DNA of 38,537 bases from an uncultured Verrucomicrobiota bacterium. Lineage in GTDB: Bacteria; Verrucomicrobiota; Verrucomicrobiia; Limisphaerales; CAIYYI01. The stretch spans positions 1 through 38,537 of the forward strand of contig CAIYYI010000034.1 in assembly GCA_903930345.1 (NCBI GenBank). Reading direction: 5' to 3'. The translations under genes and the position numbers were made by a program. Position 1 is the first letter of the stretch. Each line of letters begins with the position of its first letter. Shown piece by piece: positions 16,303 through 25,033 of this stretch. Below the pieces are notes generated by a model. The model was given only the letters and a program-made list of their open reading frames with translations, was not told the DNA's origin and ran no database searches.

Positions 16303-16321
16303 GGCGGCGACAATGGTTGGC

Positions 16322-17638
16322 TCAGGCGAGGGTTTGACCGGGTTTCACGAGGTACAGGTTGCACTGTGCCAGGCGGGCGGGATCCGCCTGGCCCTGGGGC
16401 GCGGCCCCCGGCTGCCGGGAGAGCACCACCTTGCCGCCGGCGTCCACCAGCGCCCACGCGAGGTGCGGCAGGGGCGCCTTGGCGGGGGCTCCGGCGTTGG
16501 GCTGGCCGGTGCGCACATCGAAGTAGGAAACGTGGCACGGGCAGAGAACCCGCCCCTGGGTGTCCACCTCGCTGCCCACCGTACAACCCAGATGGGTGCA
16601 CTTGGCGGAGATCACCAGTGGCAAACCGTCCTTGTCCCTGAACGCCAGCCCGGGAGCCATGTGGTAATCGATGAAATACCGGCCCTTGGTCTCAACCAGG
16701 TCCGCGTAGCGTGCCACGAGGATCATGGTCTGGCGCTGGCGCTCCAGCTCCAGCGCCCGCTCCTCGGCGGTCTGCTGCAGCCGCTGGAGCTTCTTGGCCA
16801 GCAGGGCGGACTCCGCCTCGGCGTCCCCAACGGGGCCCTTGAAAAACCGGCCTGTCTTCTCCGTGACCCCCAGGGCCATGAGCCCTCCGGCGGCGGAGAG
16901 GCCGGCAAAGCCCTTGAGAAACTCCCGGCGGCATTCGGCCTGCACCACGGCGGCCGCCGCCTGCTGATGGCGTCGCGCGTTGTTCCAGACCACCAGTTGC
17001 GGGGCGCGCCACAGATACTCGAACGGCACCGCTAGCACATGCATCAGGCGCGTGAAGGGCACGAGCAGGATGAGCAGCCAGGCACCGATGAGGTGCAGTT
17101 TGAACAGGGCGGGGAAATCGACGACATACGTCATGTCCGGCTGCAGCTTCACCAGGCTCCAAAAATATGGCACCACCGTGCCGGTGCTCCAGGCCGCGCC
17201 GTGGCGGAAATGCACCGCCGAAAGCAGCCCCAGCACCAGTTGGCCCAGCAGCAGCACCACCACCATCAGATCCAGCGGCGTGGTCACCGCCTGCACCCGG
17301 GCCGAGGTGATCCGGCGCACCAGCAGCACGCCCAATCCGTAGATGGCCAGCAGCGCCATCGCCACCCCGATGACTTCGATGGCCAGCAGCGCGCCCGGCA
17401 CGGTGAGGATGCTGGACCAGACCTGCGGGGCAAAACCCGCGATGAGGTGCCCCAGCAGCACCACCACAATGCCGATGTGCCACGGGGCCGAACCAAACAT
17501 CAGTTTTCGGTCCTCCAGAAACTGGGAGGACCGGGCCGACAGGCTGAAACGATCACTGCGCACCCGCCACACGCAACCCGCCACGCAGGTCACCAGGGCG
17601 ATGTAGGGCAATCCGATGAGAAAAAAGGCGTCCAACAT
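16322..17638 (-). CDS. narI: NarI-Rieske fusion: nitrate reductase gamma subunit with C-terminal [2Fe-2S] domain
   Basis: 438 residues in one uninterrupted frame. Residues 1-215 are NarI with five TM helices and all four haem-b ligands: H54, H64, H182, H200 (E. coli NarI uses 56, 66, 187, 205). Residues 238-244, RREFLKG, followed by a hydrophobic stretch to about 258, look like an internal Tat signal anchor as used by Rieske proteins. Residues 272-305 are a predicted coiled coil rich in Leu, Glu, Arg and Gln. Residues 320-435 are a Rieske domain with C347-T-H349-L-G-C352 and C367-P-C369-H370, i.e. both Cys-His cluster ligands and the two disulfide cysteines. NarI ends in the cytoplasm, so the sixth helix would carry the Rieske domain to the periplasmic side. 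It lies between narJ (7 bp) and cytochrome b (19 bp). The NarI and Rieske assignments are firm; joint function is inferred. Confidence 0.93.
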   Translation of the reverse strand: MLDAFFLIGLPYIALVTCVAGCVWRVRSDRFSLSARSSQFLEDRKLMFGSAPWHIGIVVVLLGHLIAGFAPQVWSSILTVPGALLAIEVIGVAMALLAIYGLGVLLVRRITSARVQAVTTPLDLMVVVLLLGQLVLGLLSAVHFRHGAAWSTGTVVPYFWSLVKLQPDMTYVVDFPALFKLHLIGAWLLILLVPFTRLMHVLAVPFEYLWRAPQLVVWNNARRHQQAAAAVVQAECRREFLKGFAGLSAAGGLMALGVTEKTGRFFKGPVGDAEAESALLAKKLQRLQQTAEERALELERQRQTMILVARYADLVETKGRYFIDYHMAPGLAFRDKDGLPLVISAKCTHLGCTVGSEVDTQGRVLCPCHVSYFDVRTGQPNAGAPAKAPLPHLAWALVDAGGKVVLSRQPGAAPQGQADPARLAQCNLYLVKPGQTLA

Positions 17639-17645
17639 AATGTGA

Positions 17646-18284
17646 TTATTGGGTCAGGCTTGGTTCCATCAACGCGGCGGCGCCGGGGCAGCCGCAGCCC
17701 GCAGTTTGGACGTGGCAGAAGGTGGCCGCGCCGGCGGCCGCCGCCTGCGGGATTGGTGCGGGCACCAGCCCCGGATGGGCCTCCTCCAGCACCGCTCGCG
17801 CCGCCGCCAGCAGCGCCCGGTAGGGGTTCTCCGCGCGCAGCTTTTCCGCCATCACCCCCAGCGGCGTGACCAGGCAGAACTGAGCCAACTCGCGCAGCTC
17901 CTCCGGCGGGATGGTGGCGGCAAAACGCAGCAGGTTGCGGACGTGGTCCGGCAGCTCGTCCCCGGGCGAGAATCCGGTCTGGGCATAGCGGGCATTCAAG
18001 GCCGCCATGAAGTCTCCGCGCTTGAAGTTCTCCTCCCCGAACAGGTGGATGCTGAGATAGGGGGCCACGGCCGGGGAGACATCAAAGGTGGCGGTGAACA
18101 CCTCCTCACGCTCCTCCGGGGAGAGCGCCTGGAAGCCGCTGGCAAAGCGGTCCAGCTCCGCCAGTGCCTGCGGGTAGCCCGCCAAGGCCGTGCGGTCGGG
18201 GATGGCAGGGTGCGTCTCCGAGGGATATTCCAGCAGGGCCGCCAGGGCGGCCAGCGCCGGGCCGGGATGGGATGGTTTATTCAT
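17646..18284 (-). CDS. narJ: Nitrate reductase assembly chaperone NarJ
   Basis: 212 residues, TorD/NarJ family helical chaperone that holds apo-NarGH during FeS and Moco insertion. Seen are the LLEYPSETHP opening, a central SPAVAPYLSIHLFGEENFKRGDFMAAL segment, and DELPDHVRNLLRFAATI, the conserved E-L-P-D-H-x-x-x-x-L-x-F motif. The last 25 residues are unusual: C190-H191, then C197-G-C199-P, a small Cys-rich tail. It sits 2 bp after narH and 7 bp before narI, the standard narGHJI order. Confidence 0.92.
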   Translation of the reverse strand: MNKPSHPGPALAALAALLEYPSETHPAIPDRTALAGYPQALAELDRFASGFQALSPEEREEVFTATFDVSPAVAPYLSIHLFGEENFKRGDFMAALNARYAQTGFSPGDELPDHVRNLLRFAATIPPEELRELAQFCLVTPLGVMAEKLRAENPYRALLAAARAVLEEAHPGLVPAPIPQAAAAGAATFCHVQTAGCGCPGAAALMEPSLTQ

Positions 18285-18286
18285 GG

Positions 18287-19783
18287 TCAGGCTCGGGGGG
18301 TGAAGGATGGATCCAGACTGAACCCGGTGCAGCCTTTGCAGGCCTCTGGGCTGCAGGTGGACTGGATCGCCTCCTCGCGCTGCAAGGGCGGCAGCACGTA
18401 GCGCTCGTACACGGTGGGGATGGCGGTCATGGCCGAGATTTCAGCGACCTCCTCCGGGGTGGTCTGGGCCTCGCGCAGGATGGCATGCACGTCATCCTCG
18501 GGCAGGTCATGCACCGTGAGCCAGCGCTGGTAGCAGCGCACAGCCATGAGCTTTTTCATCACCGCGTTGATCACCTGGTCGTTGCCCGCGCTGAACAGGC
18601 TGGCCAGGTAGCGGACCGGCAGGCGGGAGCGCTCCAGGCTGGTGAAAAAACTTCCGGCGGTGTGCCCGTAGGTGCCATTGACCGAGTGCCCCATCACAGG
18701 CAACAGGGGCGGCACGTAAAACAGCATGGGCATGGTGCGGTACTCAATGTGCAGCGGCAGCGCCAGCTTCCACTGCATGATGTACTTCCAGACGGGCGAC
18801 TTCTGCGCCGCCGCGATGAACTCCTCGCTGATGCCATTTTTCCGGGCGGCCGCCACCACCAGGGGATCGTGCGGGTCCAGGAACGTGCTGCGCTGGGATT
18901 CCACCAGCGCGCGATCGGCCACCTGCATCGCGGCGGGCACCCGCTCGGCGTCGTACAGCATCACCCCCAGATAGCGGATGCGCCCCACGCACGAGTGGAA
19001 GCAGGCGGGCGGCTGGCCGGTTTCCAGCCGGGGAAAGCAGAGGATGCACTTCTCCGACTTGCCGGTCTTCCAATTGTAATAAATCTTTTTGTAAGGGCAG
19101 GCGGCCACGCAGGCGCGCCAGCCACGGCACTTCTCCTGGTTGATCAGCACAATGCCATCCTCGCCCCGCTTGTAGATGGCGCCCGAGGGGCAGGCCGCCA
19201 CACAGCTCGGGTTCGCGCAGTGGTTGCAGATGCGCGGCAGGTAGAACATCGTCAGCCGTTCCACCTCGAACAACTGCGCGCGCTCCTCCGCCGTGAGTTT
19301 GTCGAGGTTCAGGTCGTTCTCCGCATACAGCGGGGTGCCGGAGAGGTCGTCATCCCAGTTCGGTCCGGCCTTGATGTCGATCGGCTCGCCGGTGATCAGC
19401 GATATGGGGACTGCGGTCGGCTGGTCGTCCCCGGCCTTGGCGTTGAACAGGTCCTCGTATTTGTAGGTCCAGGGCTCGTAGTAGTCATCCAGGTTCGGCT
19501 GGCTCGGGTTGTAGAACAGCTTGAACAGGGCGTCAGCCCGGCCCTGGCTGCGCAGGTCGAGCGCCTTGGCACCGGGCTGGAACTGCCAGCCGCCCCGGAA
19601 TTTCTCCTGATCCTCCCAGCGGGTGGGATACCCGGTGCCGTGTTTGGTCTCGACGTTGTTCCACCACATGTACTCCGCTCCGGGACGGTCGGTCCACACG
19701 TTCTTGCACGCCACGCTGCACGTGTGGCACCCGATGCATTTGTCCAGGTGGAATACCACTGAGACATGGGCTCTGACATCCAT
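18287..19783 (-). CDS. narH: Respiratory nitrate reductase beta subunit NarH
   Basis: 498 residues. NarH carries electrons from NarI haems to NarG through four iron-sulfur clusters. The cysteine sets are C16/C19/C22/C26; C186/C189/C194/C198; C219 with W222, C225, C229; and C246/C249/C261/C265. The Trp at 222 (CRGWRAC) in place of Cys marks the [3Fe-4S] cluster as in E. coli NarH, and the numbering is nearly identical. There is no signal peptide, as expected for a cytoplasm-facing subunit. It follows narG by 21 bp and precedes narJ by 2 bp. A further Cys cluster near the C-terminus (CSPEACKGC) is outside the core set. Confidence 0.97.
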   Translation of the reverse strand: MDVRAHVSVVFHLDKCIGCHTCSVACKNVWTDRPGAEYMWWNNVETKHGTGYPTRWEDQEKFRGGWQFQPGAKALDLRSQGRADALFKLFYNPSQPNLDDYYEPWTYKYEDLFNAKAGDDQPTAVPISLITGEPIDIKAGPNWDDDLSGTPLYAENDLNLDKLTAEERAQLFEVERLTMFYLPRICNHCANPSCVAACPSGAIYKRGEDGIVLINQEKCRGWRACVAACPYKKIYYNWKTGKSEKCILCFPRLETGQPPACFHSCVGRIRYLGVMLYDAERVPAAMQVADRALVESQRSTFLDPHDPLVVAAARKNGISEEFIAAAQKSPVWKYIMQWKLALPLHIEYRTMPMLFYVPPLLPVMGHSVNGTYGHTAGSFFTSLERSRLPVRYLASLFSAGNDQVINAVMKKLMAVRCYQRWLTVHDLPEDDVHAILREAQTTPEEVAEISAMTAIPTVYERYVLPPLQREEAIQSTCSPEACKGCTGFSLDPSFTPRA

Positions 19784-19804
19784 AGCAATACTTTCAGTGC
19801 GCGG

Positions 19805-22800
19805 TTACCAAACCACTTTGTCGAGTTTCTTGATGATCACGAAGGTGTCGCGGTTGACCCCCTGCGGCCCCCAGTAGTTGAAGGCGTAGGTGAACTGCGC
19901 GTAGCCGCCGATCATGAACAGCGGCTTCAGCCGGGTGCGCGTGAGGCTGTTGTGGCTGCCGGCCCGCCGGCCGCCGCGCTCCGGCGACTTGGGCACCCCC
20001 AGCGTCCGCTCCGTGGCGTGGTACAGCAGGCAGATGCCGGGCGGAATGCGCGCGCTCACGATCGCCCGTGTGCAGACGACGCCGTGGTCGTTGTAAACCT
20101 CGATCCAGCCGTTGTCCTCCAGGCCCAGCACATCCGCATCCTTGTCGTTGATCCACACCGGATAGCAGCCGCGCGACAGCGTCTTCATGCGCAGCGTGTC
20201 CCCGTAGGTGGAATGGATGTGCCACTTGCCGTGCGGCGTGAGGTAGTTCAGGACAATGGACCCGGGGTGCCGGCTGGATTTTTCCAGATCCCGCGTCTGC
20301 CGCAACTCGCCGCGGGGCTTGAAGGTGGGAAGATTCTCGCCGAAGGCCACGTAGGCCTCGTGGTCCAGATAGAGGTGCTGGCGCCCGGTGAGCGTCCGCC
20401 ACGGGATCAGCTCCTCCACGTTCTGGCAGTAAGCCGAATAGGTGCGCTTGCCGTTGGTGATGCCGGTCCAGTAGGGCGTCGTCAGCGTGCGCCTCGGCTG
20501 CGCGCAAAGATCGTCAAAGGTCGTCCGCACCGCCCGGGTCCCCTCCGCCAAATGGCTGTGGTCAATGCCGGTCTTGACCGACTCCGCCGCAAAGGCGCGG
20601 CACGCCATCTCGCCATTCGTTTCCGCCGCGAAATGCAGGATCACGTTGCAGGTATCCTTGTCGTCCCGCAGCGAGGGGTAGGACTTGCCGCCCCAGGTTT
20701 CCTTGGGATGGGTGAGGAGGTACGCGTCGTAGGCGTCAGCCACATCGTAGTGGGTGCCGTGCACGGACAGTCCCTGGTTGCGGAAGTTCGGCCCCAGGGA
20801 GACGAACCGGTTCAGCAGATTCCGGTAATCCCGCGTGATGATCTTGATGTTCGGCATCGTCAGGCCGGGAATCGCCTCGCACTCGCCCTTGGCCCAGTCC
20901 TTGACGGTTGGCTGTGCCAGCTCGGCCGGGGTGTCATGCTGGAGCGGTGAAACCAGGATATCCTTCATCGGCTCGGGCAGATGCCGCTCCGCCAGCTTCG
21001 CGGTCGCCTCCGCCACTCCCTGGAAGATCTGCCAGTCGCTCTTCGACTCCCAGCAGGGCGGCACCGCCGCCTGCAAGGGGTGGATGAAGCTGTGCATGTC
21101 CGTCGAGTTGAGATCGTTCTTCTCGTAGTAGGTCGCCGCCGGCAGGACAATGTCCGAGTAGAGCGCGGAGGTGTCCATGCGGTAGTTCAGATCCACGATC
21201 AGGTCCATCTTGCCCAACTCCACCTTGTCGTGCCAGACGACCTCCTTGATATCCGGCTTGGCCACCTCCTCGGCGATGGCGTTGTGGTGCGTCCCCAGGT
21301 AGTGCTTGAGGAAATACTCGTGCCCCTTGGCGGAGGAGGTGATGGCGTTGCCACGCCAGATGTACCACACGCGGGGGAAGCACTCGGGGTTGTCGGGATC
21401 CTCCATGGCGAACTTGAGCTTGCGCTCCTTGAGCTGCCCCACCGTGTGCGCCACGATCTCCTCATCGGTCCGGGCCCCGGCGGCCTGCGCCTCGCGCACC
21501 ACCTCGAAGTTGCTCCGGGTGAACTGCGGGTAACAGGGCAGCCAGCCGAGGCGCACCGCCATCGCCTGCTTGTCGGCGGTGTGGCCGTGGGCGAGGGGGT
21601 GGGACTGGTCGCTGACGGGGCAGATCTCACTGAAGTTGCGGTCGTAACGCCATTGGTCCGAATGCATGTAATGGAACGAGGGCGCGTTCTGCTGGCGCGG
21701 CGGCCCGGCCCAGTCGCCGCCGAAGGCGATCGGCGCCCAGGAGGCCTGCGGCACCAGCTTTTCCTGGCCCACGTAATGGTTGAGGCCGCCCCCGCTCTTG
21801 CCAATGCAGCCGCAGAACATCAGGACGTTGATGACCGAGCGGTAAATGAGGTTGTTGTGGTACCAGTGGTTCACGCCCGCCCCGATGATCACGCTGCACT
21901 TGCCGCCGGTGTGCTCGGCCGTGCGCGCCCATTCGCGGGCAAAGTTGATCGCCACCGCGGCCTTGACCCCGGTGAAACGCTCCTGCCAGGCCGGGGTGAA
22001 CGGCTGGGAGTCATCCTCGTAGCCCTTGGGCCATTCGCCCGGGAAACCCCGGTCGATGCCATATTGGGCGAAGTACAATTCCATGGCGGTGGTCACATAG
22101 ACCGGACCCGCCACCGTCTCCACCCTACGAACGGGCACGTGGCGGACGATGACCCGCTGGTTGGTGCCGTCCGAAAAATCAGTCACCTCCACCGGTACGG
22201 TCCCATCCTCGCGCCCCTTGAGTTCCAGCAGCGGACGGATGGGCCGGCCTTCGGCATCCTCCAGCTTGAGATTCCACTCCCCCTTTTTCTTCTGCCAGCG
22301 ATGGCCCACCGTTCCCTGGGGCATCCGCAGCTCGTTGGTGGGCTCGTCCACCACGAAGAATTTCCAGTCCGCGTTCTCCTGGCCGCTGGTGGCGGGAAGG
22401 TGGCTGGCGCGCAGCAATTTGCCGGCCCGGTAGTTTTGGTTGGCCTGCGGGTCCAAGGTCACCAGAAAACCGGCGTCGCTGTACTGCTTCAGGTAATCCG
22501 CAAAGGCGGGCACGGTGCGCTCCGCGAAATTCTCCTTCAGGATGACCTGGCCCACCGCCATCCAGAAGGCGGCATCGGACCCCTGGTGCAGCGGCACCCA
22601 CTCGTCCGCCACCTTGGCGGTCTGGTTGAAATCGGGTGCGAACACCACCACCTTGGTGCCGGCATGCCGCGCCTCGACAAGGAAGTGGGCGTCCGGGGTG
22701 CGGGTCATCAGCACGTTGGAGCCGACGGCGGCGATGAATTTGCTGTGGTACCAATCCGCGCTCTCCGCCACGTCGGTCTGCTCGCCCCAGACCTCCGGGG

Positions 22801-23434
22801 AGGCGGGCGGCAGGTCGCAGTACCAGTCATAGAACGACAGAGAGACCCCGCCCATGAGCTGGCAAAACCGCGCCCCGGCGGCGTAGCTGATCATCGACAT
22901 CGCGGGAATGGGTGAGAATCCGACGATCCGGTCCGGGCCATGACGCTGGATGGTGTGGATGTTGGCGGCCGCCATGATCTCATTCACCTCGGGCCAGGTG
23001 CAGCGGCGGAAACCGCCCTTGCCGCGCGCCTGCTGGATTTTGCGGCGCGACTCTGGATCGGCCATGATCCCGCGCCATGCGGCCACCGGGTCGTCCGGAT
23101 TCTTTTTGCGCGCCTTGCGCCACAGGTCGAGCAGCACGCCCCGCACGTAGGGGTACTTCACCCGGATGGGGCTGTAGATGTACCAGGAATAGGAGATGCC
23201 GCGCTGGCAGCCCCGGGGCTCATAGGGTGGAATGGCCTTGTCGATGATCGGGTAGTCCAGCGCCTGAAGCTCCCACACGACGATCCCGTTCTTGACGTAA
23301 ATCTCCCAACTGCACGAGCCGGTGCAATTGACCCCGTGCGTGCTGCGCACTTTTTTGTCGTATGCCCAGCGGGTCCGGTAAAACGATTCCCACGTGCGTT
23401 CCTCGGGGGCGAAAATGTCCTGGATCCAGCTCAT
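19805..23434 (-). CDS. narG: Respiratory nitrate reductase alpha subunit NarG
   Basis: 1,209 residues, close to E. coli NarG. It reduces nitrate to nitrite at a Mo-bis-MGD centre. FS0 ligands are H33-x3-C37-x3-C41-x34-C76, with the His that typifies NarG rather than NapA. The Mo-binding region [19 protein letters not shown] spans about 195-213 and contains the candidate Asp ligand. The C-terminal part carries IHSTYGD and [21 protein letters not shown] as in NarG. ATG 23434 is set by AGGAG in the adjoining leader and by the [20 protein letters not shown]-terminus. There is no Tat signal, so it faces the cytoplasm, unlike periplasmic pNar enzymes. It starts 1 bp after the diheme cytochrome gene, whose last codons contain its ribosome site. 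Confidence 0.98.
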   Translation of the reverse strand: MSWIQDIFAPEERTWESFYRTRWAYDKKVRSTHGVNCTGSCSWEIYVKNGIVVWELQALDYPIIDKAIPPYEPRGCQRGISYSWYIYSPIRVKYPYVRGVLLDLWRKARKKNPDDPVAAWRGIMADPESRRKIQQARGKGGFRRCTWPEVNEIMAAANIHTIQRHGPDRIVGFSPIPAMSMISYAAGARFCQLMGGVSLSFYDWYCDLPPASPEVWGEQTDVAESADWYHSKFIAAVGSNVLMTRTPDAHFLVEARHAGTKVVVFAPDFNQTAKVADEWVPLHQGSDAAFWMAVGQVILKENFAERTVPAFADYLKQYSDAGFLVTLDPQANQNYRAGKLLRASHLPATSGQENADWKFFVVDEPTNELRMPQGTVGHRWQKKKGEWNLKLEDAEGRPIRPLLELKGREDGTVPVEVTDFSDGTNQRVIVRHVPVRRVETVAGPVYVTTAMELYFAQYGIDRGFPGEWPKGYEDDSQPFTPAWQERFTGVKAAVAINFAREWARTAEHTGGKCSVIIGAGVNHWYHNNLIYRSVINVLMFCGCIGKSGGGLNHYVGQEKLVPQASWAPIAFGGDWAGPPRQQNAPSFHYMHSDQWRYDRNFSEICPVSDQSHPLAHGHTADKQAMAVRLGWLPCYPQFTRSNFEVVREAQAAGARTDEEIVAHTVGQLKERKLKFAMEDPDNPECFPRVWYIWRGNAITSSAKGHEYFLKHYLGTHHNAIAEEVAKPDIKEVVWHDKVELGKMDLIVDLNYRMDTSALYSDIVLPAATYYEKNDLNSTDMHSFIHPLQAAVPPCWESKSDWQIFQGVAEATAKLAERHLPEPMKDILVSPLQHDTPAELAQPTVKDWAKGECEAIPGLTMPNIKIITRDYRNLLNRFVSLGPNFRNQGLSVHGTHYDVADAYDAYLLTHPKETWGGKSYPSLRDDKDTCNVILHFAAETNGEMACRAFAAESVKTGIDHSHLAEGTRAVRTTFDDLCAQPRRTLTTPYWTGITNGKRTYSAYCQNVEELIPWRTLTGRQHLYLDHEAYVAFGENLPTFKPRGELRQTRDLEKSSRHPGSIVLNYLTPHGKWHIHSTYGDTLRMKTLSRGCYPVWINDKDADVLGLEDNGWIEVYNDHGVVCTRAIVSARIPPGICLLYHATERTLGVPKSPERGGRRAGSHNSLTRTRLKPLFMIGGYAQFTYAFNYWGPQGVNRDTFVIIKKLDKVVW

Positions 23435-23435
23435 A

Positions 23436-24263
23436 TTAGTTTCTCCTGCGTTGCAGACGGATGTCGCGCCGCCGCCCCTTGCGCTGGCTGCGCTGGTAAA
23501 AAACCAGCCCGATCGCGAACGCAAGCGCGGAGCCGGCCCCGAGCGTGCCGATGGGCGCGCCCGCCGGGAGGGCCTGGTTGGGGTTCAGCGTGGCCAGGTA
23601 TCTGGCCAGGTGCATGGCCTCCTGCCGGTTGATGGGATGCCGCCGGTAATGCGGCTCCATGATTTTAAAACCGGCTTTTTCAATGGCCGAAATCAGGGGC
23701 ATTTCCCCCATTTTGGCGAAGCTGCCGTTCAGGGCCGGCCCCAGGTTGCCGCCGTCCCCGTCCGCCACGTGGCAGGCCACACAGGCCAGCCCCCCGTTTT
23801 GCAGAGGCTGTTTGCCGCTGAACAGCAGGCGGCCCACCGCCGCGTTCGGCGGCTCCATCTTGGCCGCAAACAAGGCGGCCATCCGCGCCTCCTCCGCCCG
23901 CAGGCGCTCCCGCACCCGGGAGTTGCGCAGCAGGTCCGCCAACTGCGTCACCTCGGGCTCCTGCATCGGGCCGACATTTTTCTCCATCCGCCGGATCGCG
24001 AGCCGCAGTTGATCATCCGCCCAGGCTCCGACATGGGACAGCTCAGGGCCATTGAGCTTCCGCCCCTCCAGGCTGTGGCAGCCCGCGCACCGCGTCAGGA
24101 ACTGGGCTGCCGCCAGATCCCGCTCTTCGGCGGCAGCGGTCTGGTTCGTGGCCGGGAGCACCGGTGACTGGGCCGCCAGAGGCCACACCCATCCCGTTCC
24201 CACGGCCAGCGCGGAAATCCAGAGGAGACAGAATCTCCCCAAGGGTTGAAAGCATGCGAACAT
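23436..24263 (-). CDS. Membrane-anchored diheme cytochrome c, first gene of the nar operon
   Basis: 275 residues. A signal peptide ([24 protein letters not shown]) is followed by two haem-c motifs, C59-A-G-C62-H63 and C161-V-A-C164-H165, each with a downstream Met suited to the sixth ligand. A C-terminal TM helix (about 239-256) is followed by an Arg/Lys-rich tail, so both haems face the periplasm. Position first in the operon directly before narG recalls the diheme NarC of Thermus nar operons, which is needed for nitrate reductase electron supply and membrane attachment; the equivalence is inferred. ATG 24263 is the start that gives the signal peptide, and no Shine-Dalgarno site is apparent. 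An open stretch upstream is non-signal-like and overlaps the FNR-type site. Confidence 0.88.
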   Translation of the reverse strand: MFACFQPLGRFCLLWISALAVGTGWVWPLAAQSPVLPATNQTAAAEERDLAAAQFLTRCAGCHSLEGRKLNGPELSHVGAWADDQLRLAIRRMEKNVGPMQEPEVTQLADLLRNSRVRERLRAEEARMAALFAAKMEPPNAAVGRLLFSGKQPLQNGGLACVACHVADGDGGNLGPALNGSFAKMGEMPLISAIEKAGFKIMEPHYRRHPINRQEAMHLARYLATLNPNQALPAGAPIGTLGAGSALAFAIGLVFYQRSQRKGRRRDIRLQRRRN

Positions 24264-24297
24264 GATGTTCTGATAAATCCGTCCGGTCCGGACTTCC

Positions 24298-24311
24298 TTG
24301 ATCAAAGTCAA
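24298..24311. promoter_or_regulatory. FNR/CRP-family binding site in the divergent nar / Hsp70 promoter region
   Basis: TTGATCAAAGTCAA on the plus strand (TTGAC-TTTG-ATCAA on the minus strand) matches the FNR dyad TTGAT-N4-ATCAA at nine of ten half-site bases. The centre is 41.5 bp from the cytochrome c ATG at 24263. A -10-like TATCAG (minus strand, 24275-24270) sits at about the spacing of a class II activated promoter. On the other side an AT-rich TAATATT (24332-24338) lies at a similar distance, so divergent activation is possible. The fitting regulator gene is not in the window. Confidence 0.7.
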
Positions 24312-24438
24312 ACAAACCCATTTTGCTTGCTTAATATTCGGTGAAATATGGCGAATGCACCCCTTTGGTCGCCGCGATGGGGTTCCGGCTTTACCGTTTG
24401 ACCTTTGCCGTGGATGGCTCATCTTGGAGGGGTTGTTT

Positions 24439-25008
24439 ATGGCAAACGAGAACCTTAAAGATCTGTCGTTTTTTGCGCGCCTGGGCACCGGCATCTCCTG
24501 CGCCCTGCGTGCCCTCTCCTCGCCGGCTTTTGCCCGGCAGGCGGCGGCGTTGCTGGCGGCCGGTCCCGCGCCCGCCCCGCCTGCCCCGGCACCCGCCCCA
24601 CGCCCGGTGGCGCCGCCCCCGGAAAAGACCCACGCCGCCGGCCTGCAAATGCTCGCCCTGTTGCAGCGGGAGGGGCGTCTGATTGATTTCCTTCAGGAGG
24701 ATGTCGCCTCCTTCCCGGATGCCGACGTGGGTGCCGCCGCCCGCGTGGTGCACGAGGGCTGCCGCAAGGTCCTGCGCCAATCTCTGACCCTGGCCCCGGT
24801 GCTGGCTCAATCAGAGGGGGACACCGTGACCGTGCCGATCGGCTTTGATGCCCAGCGCATCCGCCTGACCGGCAATGTGGCGGGACAGCCACCCTTCCGG
24901 GGCGCGCTGAAGCACCACGGCTGGGTGGCCACGGAAATCCGGTTACCGCAGGTGGCGGAGTCCTTGGACGCACGGGTGCTGGCACCCGCCGAGGTGGAGT
25001 TGGGCTGA
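24439..25008 (+). CDS. DUF2760 family protein
   Basis: 189 residues. ATG 24439 follows GGAGGGG at 24426-24432. After a short helical start (FFARLGTGISCALRALSSPAFARQ) comes a Pro/Ala linker (about 36-56), then the conserved domain: LQMLALLQREGRLIDFLQEDVASFPDADVGAAARVVHEGCRKVL, and later VTVPIGFDAQRIRLTGNVAGQPPFRGALKHHGW. No catalytic residues are known for the family. It commonly sits beside the Hsp70-family genes that follow here (25-bp gap), so a shared, unknown function in protein handling is inferred. Family assignment is from recall of the domain signature. Confidence 0.8.
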   Translation: MANENLKDLSFFARLGTGISCALRALSSPAFARQAAALLAAGPAPAPPAPAPAPRPVAPPPEKTHAAGLQMLALLQREGRLIDFLQEDVASFPDADVGAAARVVHEGCRKVLRQSLTLAPVLAQSEGDTVTVPIGFDAQRIRLTGNVAGQPPFRGALKHHGWVATEIRLPQVAESLDARVLAPAEVELG

Positions 25009-25033
25009 GCGGGCTCACGCACAGGAGTTAACC

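Larger units (their letters stand above)
6156..24263 (-). other. Predicted nitrate respiration-Moco polycistron (18 genes)
   Basis: All 18 genes lie on the minus strand. Gaps are mostly 1-36 bp, and several junctions overlap: ATGA overlaps at 7632-7635, 11296-11299 and 11757-11760, and 8-bp overlaps at 9314-9321 and 10712-10719. The largest gap is 81 bp (13131-13211), between the two narK genes, and it holds a candidate regulatory dyad. No hairpin-plus-T terminator was seen within the run or at its 3' end. Co-transcription is inferred from the spacing. Confidence 0.75.

Noticed and set aside
19805..23434. Alternative call of the molybdoenzyme as periplasmic NapA or exported pNar
   Set aside because: The N-terminus lacks a Tat signal, the first FeS ligand is His (NarG type), and NarH/J/I partners follow.
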